Origin: Maniola hyperantus
Taxonomy: Eukaryota > Arthropoda > Insecta > Lepidoptera > Nymphalidae
NCBI RefSeq assembly: GCF_902806685.2
Contig: NC_048555.1
Location: 6,324,001 to 6,388,000 of the forward strand
Reading direction: 5' to 3'
DNA length: 64,000 nt
Shown here: positions 54,028 to 64,000 of the stretch, piece after piece
Position numbering within the stretch: position 1 is the first letter of the stretch
Layout of the letters: every line of letters starts with the position of its first letter
Notes under the pieces: model-generated
What the model was told of the DNA's origin: nothing
The model's database searches: none
What the model saw: only the letters and a program-made list of their open reading frames with translations
Program-made: the position numbers and the translations under genes

Positions 54028-54206
54028 GGAGTTTTTTTAAAGAATATTAACCATGTTAAATGACTAATATTCCCCTTTCCTCTTCAACTAAGTGTCAAGC
54101 TCGTGCTAGGAGTAGGACCGACAATAGTGCAACGGGCGGGGTTTGAACCGTCGCTCGACCTTTTCGGTTTTCAGTCCTCTCCGTTACTTGTTGAGCTATT
54201 AAGGCT
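54028..54206 (-). repeat. tRNA-derived SINE, second type
   Basis: AGTGCAACGGGCGGGGTTTGAACC (complement of the B box) and GTTGAGCTATTAAGGCTC; copy of 36300-36455. Confidence 0.7.
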
Positions 54207-54721
54207 CATAACGCTTAGCGCGCGTTGCAAGCTTATTACGGTTTCTAGTTAATTGTGTGAATCACCAATTTTCTTGTGACTAAGAATATTTTGTCTTACA
54301 AAAATTATCTTATTGTAAATATATTGAGAGGCTACTGTAAGAACACCTATTTCCTTAAACGAAACGGGAACGGTATCGTCTGATCCGCGGCGCGGCGAGT
54401 GGGGAAATTCAATATGGCTTCGAATCTCAAGACCCCCACAGACTGATACGCACAGTTGGAAGAGCCTTGTTCGTGGTGCGTGGATGTCCGTGGTCGTCCG
54501 GACGTGCGTGATGATCCGCAGAATCACGCACCGTGGGAAGCCGGTGTTATTCCTTGTCACTTGTGTTATTTTGTCTGCACGCTTATTCGACACATGTGCG
54601 TGACCAGAGCAAATTCATGATTTCCTGCTGATGCAATGTACATCCAGTAGGACATCAGATTCTATACTGACAACACGACTGCCTCTACTAATATTATTTT
54701 AAAAAGTGATACTCTTTAGAA

Positions 54722-55981
54722 ATGAAATTACGGCTTGCCATTTTCTTATGCCTTGTAAGTACCTATCTACTCTCAATATCATAAACAACTTAGATGATGC
54801 CCGCGACTTCATCCGCGTGGATTTAGGTTTTTAAAAATCCTGTAGGAACTCTTTGACTTTCCGGGATAAAAGTAGACTATGTCCTTCCCCGGGATGCAAG
54901 CTATCTCTGTACCAAATTTTATCAAAATCGATTGAACGGATGGGCTGTAAAAAGTTAGCAGACAGACAGACACACTTTCGCATTTATAATATCAGTTGGT
55001 ATGGATGTATTATTTTTTGTGGTTGCAAACTTTTCGTTTATTAGTATCAATACCTTTTGAATTAGATTAACTAAATTATATTGTTATCCTCTAAGTACAA
55101 CTAAGTATATTCAACTGGCTTCCCGTAGCTCAGGGAATCCTAGTTCGGGGGCCAGGAATATCGACAATTAATGTTTTTTTTGTTTCTTTTTTATATCTAC
55201 CTACATCTAATAAGAAAACTACTTATTTGTTTTAATGTAATCTGTTTATGTATTTATAAGTAAGTTATTTACATTAATTGTACCTAACTATTTATATTCG
55301 GGCGAAAGACTGGCTTCCCATAGCACAGGGAATCCTAGTTTGGGGGCCAGGAACTTTGCATTGCTACTACCAGGGTTATGTACTTATATATACCTTGTAA
55401 ATTTTTATCAAATAAAGATAAAGATTAAAGATCTCTACCCATAAAGATTAAATATAATCCATCGCTGGCCCACTACTGAGCACGGGTCTTCTCTTGGGAT
55501 GAGAAGGCATCCCAATGAAGGAGGATGGAAGGAGAAATTCCGAGACAGGAAGAAAGCAAGTGATATTTTATTGCTTAAAACGCACATAGCTTGAAAGTTA
55601 GAGGTGCGTGCCGGGGATCGTACCCCCGACCTCCCGAAATAGAAGGCTGATGTTTTGACCGTAGGCTATCACCGCGCTTTATATGTATAGCGGAGCGAGA
55701 CCAATAATTAATCTATGGTAGGTATATTGAGATATAATTAACGTTACTCTTAGGTACTTTTTTCACATTTCTTACAGTTTTACGCAGCAGTTGTACTAGC
55801 ACTGCCATCAGAGTCTGAAGGTCGTTTAAAACGGGATGTGATGGAGTCAATGAAGAACGCGTGGAACGAGGTCGTGAAGACTTTATCTGACGCGGGAGAT
55901 GCTGTCGTACATGTATTTAAGCCTACAGAGAAGAATTTTGTGGACAAAATGGTTGACGGGGTCAAGAGTCTCGCAGATTAA
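54722..55981 (+). CDS. Secreted amphipathic-helix peptide with dibasic cleavage site
   Basis: Exon 1 (54722-54754) encodes MKLRLAIFLCL and ends CTT|GTAAGT. Exon 2 (55778-55981) follows TTTCTTACAG in phase 0. The joined start MKLRLAIFLCLFYAAVVLAL is a signal peptide, followed by PSESEGRLKR, a basic pair ending a short propeptide, and then DVMESMKNAWNEVVKTL with two further helix-like segments (AGDAVVHVFKP and KNFVDKMVDGVKSLAD). The mature peptide would be about 47 residues, Cys-free and amphipathic, a plan shared by linear antimicrobial peptides and small haemolymph proteins. Total about 78 residues. First exon and signal peptide differ from the MxSK cluster, so common origin is not shown. A MITE (55996-56232) sits 15 bp after the stop. 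Confidence 0.75.
54791..54998 (+). repeat. Interspersed repeat (TGATGCCCGCGACTTCG family)
   Basis: GATGATGCCCGCGACTTCATCC to CACTTTCGCATTTATAATATCAG, inside the intron of the peptide gene. Confidence 0.85.
55445..55680 (-). repeat. tRNA-derived SINE, inverted
   Basis: GCCCACTACTGAGCACGGGTC to GGGGATCGTACCCCCGACC and CCGTAGGCTATCACCGCGCTT, the complement of the SINE at 28420. Confidence 0.75.
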
Positions 55982-55995
55982 TAATATTATGATTA

Positions 55996-56232
55996 TAAGT
56001 CCCGCAAATTGCTATTGCGCTGAAACTATGTCTCATTAACATCGAAATAACGTCATTTTGACGTCAGCCGAAATAAAAATATTTATTTTTTATAACGCCA
56101 TTTTAGTGACGTCAGCACTAGACTGAAGGTTCGAGATGATGGTATATTTTTATTTCGGCTGACGTCAAAATGACGTCATTTCGATGTTAACGAGACATGG
56201 TTCCAGCTCAATAGCAATTTGCGGGACTTATA
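55996..56232. mobile_element. MITE (TCCCGCAAATTGCTATTGCGC family), best copy
   Basis: ATAAGTCCCGCAAATTGCTATT faces ATAGCAATTTGCGGGACTTAT. Inner TGACGTCATT motifs are arranged as several inverted pairs. Confidence 0.9.
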
Positions 56233-56304
56233 GGTACGTGACGCTTTGTTAAAGAACAACTCCTGAAGAGCACAAAACAGATATTAGTACAGATAAAGTA
56301 ATGT

Positions 56305-56435
56305 AATCAATCAATCAGCCTTTTTGCGTCCATTGCTGGACATAGGCCTTCCCAAGAGCGCGCCACCACACACGATCCTCCGCCTTCCTCATCCACCCAA
56401 TTTCCACCACCAAGGTCCTCAGACGAGGGGGTTGG
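56305..56435 (-). mobile_element. RTE-like LINE 3' fragment
   Basis: GCGTCCATTGCTGGACATAGGCC and CGCCACCACACACGATCCTCCG resemble the end at 27535-27600. Confidence 0.7.
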
Positions 56436-56722
56436 TGTAATAGGTATGTAATGCTCTGCAAAAATAACATTTTATTATTACAAGACTGCCCGAAAAAGGA
56501 GTGTTATATTTTCAGGACTTATATTTTCACGAGTAGGTATGTATGTGAGTTTCTTTATTCCACCGTAACTTCCAAATACTTGAACAGATTCGGATGTATC
56601 GTTAGAATGTGGTTAGAATCCTCATATTATCATTCCGAGTGATACCTACTACCTACTGAAAATACGAACATAAAATATCGCGTGTGCTGTGAAATCTTAA
56701 TATATTTTTTCTTAATAGTTGT

Positions 56723-56824
56723 TATACATATTATATCACACACCGGCTTTACTCACGTGTTTAGTCGACGTAGTTAGCCCGACTAGACACGTGAGTAAAG
56801 CCGGTGTGTGATATATTATGTATA
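56723..56824. mobile_element. Palindromic MITE, about 100 bp
   Basis: TATACATATTATATCACACACC faces the complement ending ATATATTATGTATA; CCGGCTTTACTCACGTGTTTAG faces CTAGACACGTGAGTAAAGCCGG. A related half-copy is at 59445-59520. Confidence 0.88.
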
Positions 56825-56979
56825 ATGGAAATCACTCACAATAATTTAAAAGTTATTAGATGTTTGTGATTGTGATTATTCAATTTGTGGTAAATATATT
56901 GAATAGTAAATAAAATAGGTACCAAAAATCTTTAATTTTGTTTGTTCGAATATTAAACAAATTATAATTATTTTATTGT

Positions 56980-57270
56980 GGGCGGTTACGCACTCATCCG
57001 ATCCGATTCGGTGAAAATATCCGAAGTATTCAAAGCACTATTTGTAGGGTACTTCCGTCATGCAATATCTCTCCGTCATCCGTGAGAATATCTCGGATGT
57101 GCCTCGGATTCAAATCGGACAGTTATGATGTAGATATAATAATATGTATATCAAAGATGTCCACTGAATAGCTTGGATTTGGATCAGAGAACTGATTATT
57201 GCGTAAGCAATATCCGAATTCTGTCCGAGTTTTTATATCCGTATTTTCACGGAGTGCGTGATCGCTCTTA
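56980..57270. mobile_element. MITE (GCACTCATCCG family), third copy
   Basis: GGGCGGTTACGCACTCATCCG faces CGGAGTGCGTGATCGCTC, and GGTGAAAATATCCGAAGTATTC pairs loosely with its complement. Confidence 0.65.
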
Positions 57271-57389
57271 GGCATGATTTTTTTACGCCGTGAACTGCTA
57301 TTGCCTTGCCAGGCAATTGCCCTTAGTTACTTATCGCGGTCAGACGGGGCACGGACATGGCATAATCTAGGTAGCAAGAATTACTACAG

Positions 57390-57573
57390 TACCTACGCGG
57401 CAGAAAATAATGTAGGACCTTTAGAATGAGATTTCGGCTTTGTAGAGCGTTGTCTCTGTCACTCATACCTATGTGAAGTTTTGTTGGTCTCAATGACAAA
57501 GACAATGCTCTACAAAACCGTTATCTCTTTCTAAAGGTGGATGTACATTACCTATTTTCAGCCGCGTACTGTA
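57390..57573. mobile_element. MITE (GGCAGAAAGTAATGTAC family), third copy
   Basis: ACGCGGCAGAAAATAATGTAGG to CAGCCGCGTACTGTAC, with TTTGTAGAGCGTTGTCTCTGTC. Confidence 0.8.
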
Positions 57574-57993
57574 CAAACTTACAATAAAATTCATAGAAGC
57601 TAAGTATAAATTATTTATTATTATTATTAGTGGAACCATATCCTTTTTCGACGGGATAGGTTGGTAAGCCTAATTAATAAGGCTTGATTAAACTACTAAG
57701 GGTAACCTTGCTCCGTACTAATAGGTACCGTAATAAATGATGCGGTTTATAACCACTATTTAATTAATTACCTTACTAATGGCATTGTGAGATAATAAAT
57801 TAGGCTAACAATCATATTTTGTAAGAAAAATAAATTCTCATAAATGTATTTTAACTTTTATTACCAAACTAAATTGTCTCATTTTTATCACACATAATAT
57901 AGAGCGATGAGAAATAAATAAACGTATAACTATACCTAACCTACCATTTGAATAGTGTATTGTAATCAAATGACAATGGTTGCTGCAACGATT

Positions 57994-58971
57994 TTATACG
58001 TCACTGTGATACGGGACGCTAGAGTCGACATCAAAACCAACACATTTATGTTCCGCGTCAGTAGGACTGTCGCTGATGATCTCTATCAACTGATCAGTCC
58101 TCGGCTGCAAATTCGCCAAAGTCCCTTCAGGATAATCTGGCCTTCTTTCGTAGCTATAGTCCTCTTTGTGACGCGATGGCATAATGAAAATTCCGCCTGT
58201 CACTTCTTTATATTCTTTAGCACTATTTTCCTCCATTTTTTCTTGGGCAACCTCGTAATTTTTTCGCCGCAAATCCGATATATTGTACTGATAAGACTCC
58301 GATTTGTGACGTTCTTTGCAAAACATGCAAAATGTTATCCAAGCGATCACAAATGCCGCCTGAAACAATAATAGAAGGAAGCCATAGAGAAAACTATCTA
58401 CAACGGTCAACGTCATCCTTTAACTAGAGTTTATCATCAACATTATCATCAACCCATCGCCACGGTCCACTACTGAGCACGGGTCTCCTGAAGAATGAGA
58501 AGTGTTTTGGCCATAGTGTGGACTATGGCACGCTGACCAAGTTTGGATTAGCAGACTTCACACACATTTGAGAACTTTATGAAGAACTCTTAGGCATGCA
58601 GATTTTCTCACGATGTTTTGCTTCACCGTTAAAGTAAGTGATATTAAATTTCTTAAAACGCAACATAACTAATTTTAGTTTCGAATAAATCTATCTAAAC
58701 AAGTATATATAACTTGTTTTTTGTGCATGTCTTTCCATTGTATATGTTTTAGTACGTATTTAGGAGGTTATTGGTAAGTATATGAATAAATAAATAAATA
58801 ACTTCAAAAAGTTATAGATAATCCGGAATCGAATAGGAGATCGACGCCTCAACCACTAGGCTCTATGTCTATAATATTATAAATAGTATAGGCTATAATA
58901 ACTAGAGTTAGTATAACGTAATTTCTTACCAGGATCATGGCGCATATTAGTCCAATAATGTACGTGGACAT
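57994..58971 (-). CDS. Small single-pass membrane protein, two exons
   Basis: Exon 1 (58930-58971) starts at ACCATG and encodes MSTYIIGLICAMIL, ending CTG|GTAAGA. Exon 2 (57994-58359) starts after TTGTTTCAG in phase 0 with AAFVIAWITFCMFC. Joined, they give one uninterrupted hydrophobic helix of about 25 residues (residues 4-28), split exactly by the intron, then a basic stop-transfer KERHK. The remaining 110 residues are hydrophilic: SESYQYNISDLRRKNYEVAQ, a Lys/Glu-rich stretch, and an acidic tail ending SSVPYHSDV. The topology is probably N-out/C-in, and there are several Tyr- and Ser-based motifs. About 135 residues. The frame stays open 5' of the ATG (to 59091), so an earlier start or a further upstream exon is possible. 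Plus-strand TTTATT at 57861-57866 gives a polyA signal. Family not recognised. Confidence 0.68.
58440..58650 (-). repeat. SINE fragment in the intron
   Basis: CCACTACTGAGCACGGGTCTCC, CACACATTTGAGAACTTTATG and CATGCAGATTTTCTCACGATG match the inverted SINE body. Confidence 0.7.
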
Positions 58972-59444
58972 GGTAATCGTCACAACGTTTAAAATGAATC
59001 TAGAACTCGAATGTGACACGGGTATTGCTTTCGAGATTGAAACAGTTGCTGGCGAGATCGCGAGCTGGACCGATCTCGTCGTCGTTCTCAATTAAGCCAG
59101 TTGTTGCTCTTTTAGTGTGTGATGTCATTGGATTGATTGAAGCAGCTTCATTTGGCACAATGAGCCCAATATATTTTCGTTTACAGTTAGCGGCATTGGA
59201 ATTTCCCTTATCGCGAGTTGCACGGTTAGAGTTAAGTTATTTACTGAAGGAGTCATTCTCACTGGACGGAGTGTATTCTTTATGTTCTTACATGGTTGTT
59301 ACTTATTACTTTATTCATTAATTGTTACGAGAAATTTTATTTATCTTTATTACCAAGCGTTGTCCGCTAAATCATACGCAAATAAAAATCGTAAAAAACT
59401 TCAATTCAATTCAACTTCTTTTTTTATAATATCTGTCCCAGCTT

Positions 59445-59520
59445 TACTCACGTGTTTAGGCGACGTTAGCCCGACTGGTTTCGAACCCATCCGGGGTCCT
59501 TTTCAAGGTTTCTTTTTTTT
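59445..59520. repeat. Half-copy of the CTTTACTCACGTGTTTAG element
   Basis: AGCTTTACTCACGTGTTTAGGCGACGTTAGCCCGACTGG, then TTTCGAACCCATCCGGGGTCC; related to 56723. Confidence 0.6.
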
Positions 59521-59780
59521 ACTCTGTACTAAGTTCTGGGGTTCTTTTTTTAATCTGTACTAAGGCGTTCGTAGTTTTCACTCTACCCGAAATAGGATTT
59601 TCTTTTACAACCATAGATTACCAGTTTTCCAGTCAATGTACAGACATCACAGACTTTCATGTTTTATAGATAACACATAATATTATGAACCTATTGTATT
59701 TATGAACTCTACCTACGTTATGTATTATACAACACAGGTAGTAGGTAGGTAGGTACCTACTCTAGTTTTTACCTACATAT

Positions 59781-59942
59781 AATGCGTACAAAATGAGTTC
59801 TCACGCGCCATTTTAACTTTATGTGTCAACTGTCATGTCAAAACTACAATTTTAGTCCTTATTTTAAAGGGGAACCGTACTTTTGACATGACAGTTGACA
59901 CAGAGTTAAGATGGCGCGTCAGAACTCATTTTGCACGTGCTA
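59781..59942. mobile_element. MITE (CGCGCCATTTTAACT family)
   Basis: TGCGTACAAAATGAGTTCTCACG faces GTCAGAACTCATTTTGCACG, with GTCAACTGTCATGTCAAAA facing TTTTGACATGACAGTTGAC. Confidence 0.88.
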
Positions 59943-60139
59943 TGCCTGTCTTTTATTTTATACGGAAAATATCAAGTCGATAATTATAGATACCTACTTA
60001 GATTTAATTGATACCAGGTGGTTGGCGGTAGCTGTTATATTTTTATGACCTCGATCGTGGTTTATTAAGCGTTGTGCTCCTAACTAACCACATATTACAA
60101 ATTTTGATTGTGTTAGCATGCGCGCGCGTATGAATCTAT

Positions 60140-60388
60140 GTATATAAAAGGAAAAGGTGACTGATTGACTGACTGACTGACTGACTGACTGACTGACTGA
60201 CTGACTGATCTATCAACGCACAGCTCAAACTACTGGACGGATCGGGCTGAAATTTGGCATGCAGCTAGCTATTATGATGTAGACGTCCGCTAAGAAAGGA
60301 TTTCTGAAAGTTCAACCCCTAAGGGGGTGAAATAGATGTTTGAAATTTGTATAGTCCACGCGGACGAAGTCGCGAGCATAAGCTAGTC
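60140..60388 (-). repeat. Interspersed repeat (AGCTTATGCTCGCGACTTCG family) with (GACT)n
   Basis: AAAGGAAAAGGTGACTGATTGAC, a GACT tract to about 60206, and GACGAAGTCGCGAGCATAAGCTAGT at the end. Confidence 0.88.
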
Positions 60389-60399
60389 TGAAAATAAAT

Positions 60400-60940
60400 T
60401 ATACTTACCTACCACAAAGAAGAGAAATTAACAGTAGGTAACATGAAGACATGCTTACAATATTGTAAGGCACAGTTTTCTAAAACGTTGTTGGTACAAG
60501 ATACGATCTAAATACGAATTTAAGTAAGTAAATGTAATACCTACTAGGGTAAGGATGCCGATTATGAGATACCATTTTTATTTTTGGCCATAAAAAGATA
60601 TAATTGCACTAATGACTATGAAAATCGATAGGGTATTTAATGAGGTTTATAATAAGCATAGAAAACCATTTTGTACTAAGTATGATATTTTTTTATTTAT
60701 AACAGATAATTCCTAAACCAGTTTCTCAATCTTACGAACCGAGTTCGCCCCTGCCACTGTATGCCTTCAATATATCACAGATCTTATGAAAAGTGGAGCA
60801 AGGTATACCTACCTACCTACTTATCACAAAGTGATCCGTGTGAAGAACCGTTTCCCTCTTGCTATTTTGAAATGATAACCACCTCCTTTATGGAAGTCGG
60901 TTAAAAATCGAAATTGGGTATTTGACTCCAATTGTTTTAT
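60400..60940. other. No gene seen
   Basis: AT-rich, no coding frame. A CTCCTTTATGGAAGTCGGTTAAAAAT end at about 60880 is the tail of a dispersed repeat also seen at 30080. Confidence 0.45.
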
Positions 60941-60941
60941 T

Positions 60942-61261
60942 ACTTTATTATAAACTAGGATAAAAAGAATGACGTAAACTGAAAAAACGAATTATATCAA
61001 TCAAATAACCAGAAAGTTTTATGCATAGAAATATTTCTGATTAGACATAGATAGCGATATAGCATTTTGACGTCACACCCTATAATGCCATAGTAGCTTC
61101 GTGCGGCTTCATACAAGTTTTCGTTTTGCGAGAAAGGGATAGAAGACCCTCCCCTCCCACTCACAAATTAAAATGCCTGTAACTTTGTAAATCTTTGTTG
61201 GATTTTAATATTTTTTCAGCGTAAGTACGTCATTATTTTTACCCTAGTTTATAATAAAGTA
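60942..61261. mobile_element. MITE with 36-bp inverted ends, 320 bp
   Basis: TACTTTATTATAAACTAGGATAAAAAGAATGACGTA (three mismatches) is inverted at 61226-61261. It has no internal ORF. Confidence 0.85.
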
Positions 61262-61269
61262 CCTAATAA

Positions 61270-62235
61270 TATTTATCAAATTTAAAAGTAGGAAAATACC
61301 CAATTACTTAAAGTAAAAGTTATTTAGGTACGTACACCATACAAGTACCTATAAATTATGTATTCGTTTAATTACGTAAGAGCGTGTTTGCCATTTAAAA
61401 AGTAGAGGAGTAAATTATTAATACAGCAGGGTGATTGTCTAAAACCTGCATCAATCATTATTACAATTTAAAATGTTTCTGAATTTGTGCGATTCTTGTT
61501 GCAACAATGCATTGTGTCCAATAGTGAGCGAGCATTAACCAATCAGAGATGATTGCGATCGTGACATTGTAGCTGTCAAACAACCGCGGTAGAGCCACAG
61601 TTTCTTCATAAAAGAAACATCTGCAAAGAGTTTGAAGCGCATTCCAGATAGAATAATTAAGAAAGCCCGTTTATTAATATAAAGAAATAGCGCACAGCTC
61701 CGGCTTTGCACAGGTAGTTTATTAAATTTTCGTAGAATTCTCTAATTTTTTAGAAAATAAAATATAGCCTATGTCACTCAAGAATAATGTAGCTTTCTAC
61801 TGGTGAAAGAATTTTTAAAATCGGTTCTGTAGTTCCAAAGATTACCCCCTACAAACAAACTTAACGACATTACCTCTTTATATAATAGTATAGATATAGA
61901 TATAGATATAGATTAGTATACCTACCTAGTACCTACTTAGATTTAAACCAAAACATAAAAATGGTAATCCAAAATGGTAGTAACGAGAAAACTTTTGGTC
62001 CTCCTCCTGTTGTGTGACGAATATACCTACGAGTTTGAAACGCCCATTTTGATGTTGTATTTGTAGATAATTAGTAATAGTATGCCTTTGAATGCGTAAA
62101 TTGGGAACACCGACGGAGACCGAGACATCTGTAACTATCTGGTCTATTTCTCTACCGCAACAACACAGGAGCAGAGTGAACTAGTGTAAGTGAGCTCTCG
62201 ACTTGATCTTGAATCGACATCTGTCAAAATATATT
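61270..62235. other. No gene; (GATATA)n microsatellite
   Basis: A TATAGATATAGATATAGATA tract at 61890-61912. The rest shows no coding frame or clear repeat, apart from a GAGTGAACTAG, GAGCTCTCG and CATCTGTCAAA segment (62170-62225) shared with 32710-32765 and 42875-42925. Confidence 0.5.
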
Positions 62236-62239
62236 ATAC

Positions 62240-62525
62240 TAGCTGACTCCCGCGGCTTCCCCGCGTGGATTTAGGTCTTTAAAAATCCTGAGGGAACTTT
62301 TGATTTTCCAGGACAAAAAGTAACCTATCCGTTGTAGCCCGTCCCCGTGATGCAGGATATCTTAGAATTGAATTTCGTAAAGACATTTGAACGAATGATT
62401 CTACAAAAAATCCCATGGTATCACCACGATGCAATTCCTTACATTATCCCGGAAAATCAAAGAGTTCCCACGGGATTTTTGAAACCCTAAATCCACGCGT
62501 TCGTGGTCGCGGGCATCAACTAGTA
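62240..62525. repeat. Two opposed TGATGCCCGCGACTTCG-family fragments
   Basis: 62240-62400 (+) starts CTAGCTGACTCCCGCGGCTTCC. 62440-62525 (-) ends ATCCACGCGTTCGTGGTCGCGGGCATC. Confidence 0.75.
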
Positions 62526-62601
62526 TTATAATTTCAAACTTTTTACCACGCTGCCACGACGACTATAACATTTGACTCCTGCCAGGTAGCGAAGCCTTTT
62601 T

Positions 62602-62760
62602 TATAGTCCGTACAAAATGACTCCTCGCATGCCATTTTAACTCTATGGGCCAACTCGCATGTCAAAAGTACGGTTCACCTTTAATAAGGATTAAAATTGT
62701 ACTTTTGATATGAAAATTGACACAAAATTAAAATGGCGCGTGAAGAGTTAATTTTTACTT
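62602..62760. mobile_element. MITE (CGCGCCATTTTAACT family)
   Basis: TAGTCCGTACAAAATGACTCC to AAATGGCGCGTGAAGAGTTAA, with AAAAGTACGGTTCACC in the core. Confidence 0.85.
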
Positions 62761-63169
62761 ATAGATAAGTTTCATAACTGTCGTGAATGTTGGCACTTAT
62801 CGCACGGTGGAGAACCGATTATGTGTGGAGAACATCAAAGAGGATTTCATGGAAAAACAGCCACGATCCTCAGTAATGCACTGAATATTTCTGGTTTTCT
62901 TTGCGTCTAATATACAAAATCATATAGATTTTAAACTCAATATATAAATAGGAGAATTTCTATACATAAGTACACAACATAACTCTCTACATATAAGTAT
63001 TAGATACTATAGCTATTGTTAGATAAGTGATGTGCCTATACACTCTTAATAAGAGTTGGACGATTTCACAGATAGCATGTGAAAAATCACGTGAAAAGCC
63101 TTTTTATATGTATCACTAGCTACTTTACTTAAAATTGCCTATTACAATGTAAATATCTAACGAGTAGGT

Positions 63170-63345
63170 ATAGTCCGTACAATATGACCTCTCACGCGCC
63201 ATTTTAACTCTATGGGTCAACTGTCATGTCAAAAGTGCGGTTTACCTTTAAAATAAGGACTAAAATCGTACTTTTGACATGAAGTTTGACACATAAGTAT
63301 CTAGTTCAATTGGCGCATGAGAAGTCATTTTTGTACGCATTATAG
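63170..63345. mobile_element. MITE (CGCGCCATTTTAACT family)
   Basis: TATAGTCCGTACAATATGACC faces TCATTTTTGTACGCATTATA, with TCTCACGCGCCATTTTAAC near the left end. Confidence 0.85.
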
Positions 63346-63624
63346 GTAGGTGCAGGTCCATTAATACTTTTAGGACTTAGTTAGGTAGCACGATTAATAC
63401 TTTTCGCATTTTTCGTGAAAAATCACCTGTGAAATCACTGTAAAGGAAAAAAATTCACCGAATGCAAATGATTGAAAAGTAGCAATGATCCCCACCTCTA
63501 GTCTAAATCAATCAATCAAGCGAACCCGGCGGATGTTACGGTCTTGAACCCTTGTCCTCATATCGTCTGAGGTCACCACTGTTTGTATCACACGAAAAAT
63601 GTGCATGAAGATAATAATCCATAG

Positions 63625-63966
63625 TCCATACTAATACTTAGGTATAGTAATTTTAAATGCGAAAGTGAGTTTGTCAGCTTACTTTTACGGCCCATCCGTG
63701 CAACCGATTTTGAGGTTTTTTACAGACCACAGAGTCTGTGGGTACAAACATACATAAAGGACATAAGCTACTTTTCATCGCAAAGAATCAAAGAGCTCCT
63801 ACGGGATTTCTAAAAGCCGCTTCGTTTAAGATAACTTACATCCCCGGCACGGAAATAAGCTTCTTTTGAGAGTTCTCACGGGCCCAGATGAATTATTATA
63901 TTAATCTAACCTCACGGGATTTATGAAAACTAAATCCACGCGAATGAAGCCGCGGGCATCATCTAG
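63625..63966 (-). repeat. Interspersed repeat (TGATGCCCGCGACTTCG family), extended
   Basis: CCATACTAATACTTAGGTATAG, ACGGCCCATCCGTGCAACCG and AATCCACGCGAATGAAGCCGCGGGCATC. It has an extra 100 bp in the middle, perhaps two overlapping copies. Confidence 0.75.
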
Positions 63967-64000
63967 TACAAATATAAATACTAAGACTGCTTTACTGTTG

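Noticed and set aside
54249..54593. 114-residue minus ORF
   Set aside because: No signal peptide or domain and no splice context; part of the reading overlaps dispersed-repeat-like sequence. Not supported as a gene.
57955..58371. 138-residue plus ORF
   Set aside because: Antisense to exon 2 of the membrane protein gene, which has consistent splice sites and topology.

Overview
The window looks like nuclear DNA of a moth or butterfly (Lepidoptera). It is AT-rich and dense with repeats of lepidopteran type: tRNA-headed SINEs, RTE-like LINE ends with (ATG)n tails, fragments carrying the CCGCGACTTCGTCCGCGTGG and CCGGCCAAGTGCGAGTC motifs, and many inverted-repeat MITEs. Genes are few, small, intron-containing and mostly secreted. 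Several start with an exon of only 4 or 5 codons, so plain ORF scans miss their starts.

Layout. 1-11.7 kb holds two tandem copies (minus strand) of a secreted Gly/Ser-rich repeat protein gene. Copy A runs off the left edge and ends in near-perfect 90-bp repeats. Copy B is complete, about 282 residues. Both share exon 1, TATA box and upstream DNA, each with a different MITE inserted upstream. At 14.9-15.3 kb lies a single-exon secreted protein gene. From 16.9 to 56 kb there is a dispersed cluster of small secreted peptide genes. Most have a tiny first exon (MTHK, MTSK, MVSK, MINSK), a phase-0 intron, and one terminal exon with the signal-peptide core, a short polar linker and usually a hydrophobic or amphipathic C-terminus. 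Members start at 19.66 kb(-), 26.94 kb(-), 30.72 kb(+) and 41.52 kb(+), each of the last two with two candidate terminal exons, and at 51.67 kb(+); a degenerate member lies at 39.4 kb(-). The peptide gene at 54.72 kb(+) has a longer first exon and may belong to a different family. At 58.0-59.0 kb a two-exon gene encodes a small single-pass membrane protein. I found no gene in the rest.

The 28.1-33.8 kb block is duplicated at 40.0-43.7 kb, so the cluster is growing by segmental duplication. The most interesting content is this peptide cluster: shared gene architecture, strongly diverged mature parts, dibasic or furin-like cleavage sites, and a possible single promoter and first exon feeding alternative terminal exons. 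Function (antimicrobial, silk-associated, haemolymph signal or other) cannot be read from sequence alone. The mobile fraction includes a 3.1-kb element with 33-bp terminal inverted repeats, a large foldback at 5.8-6.6 kb, a nested hAT-type insertion with an 8-bp target duplication, a retroposed GC-rich insert with a 13-bp target duplication, a Penelope-like GIY-YIG fragment, and several minisatellites.
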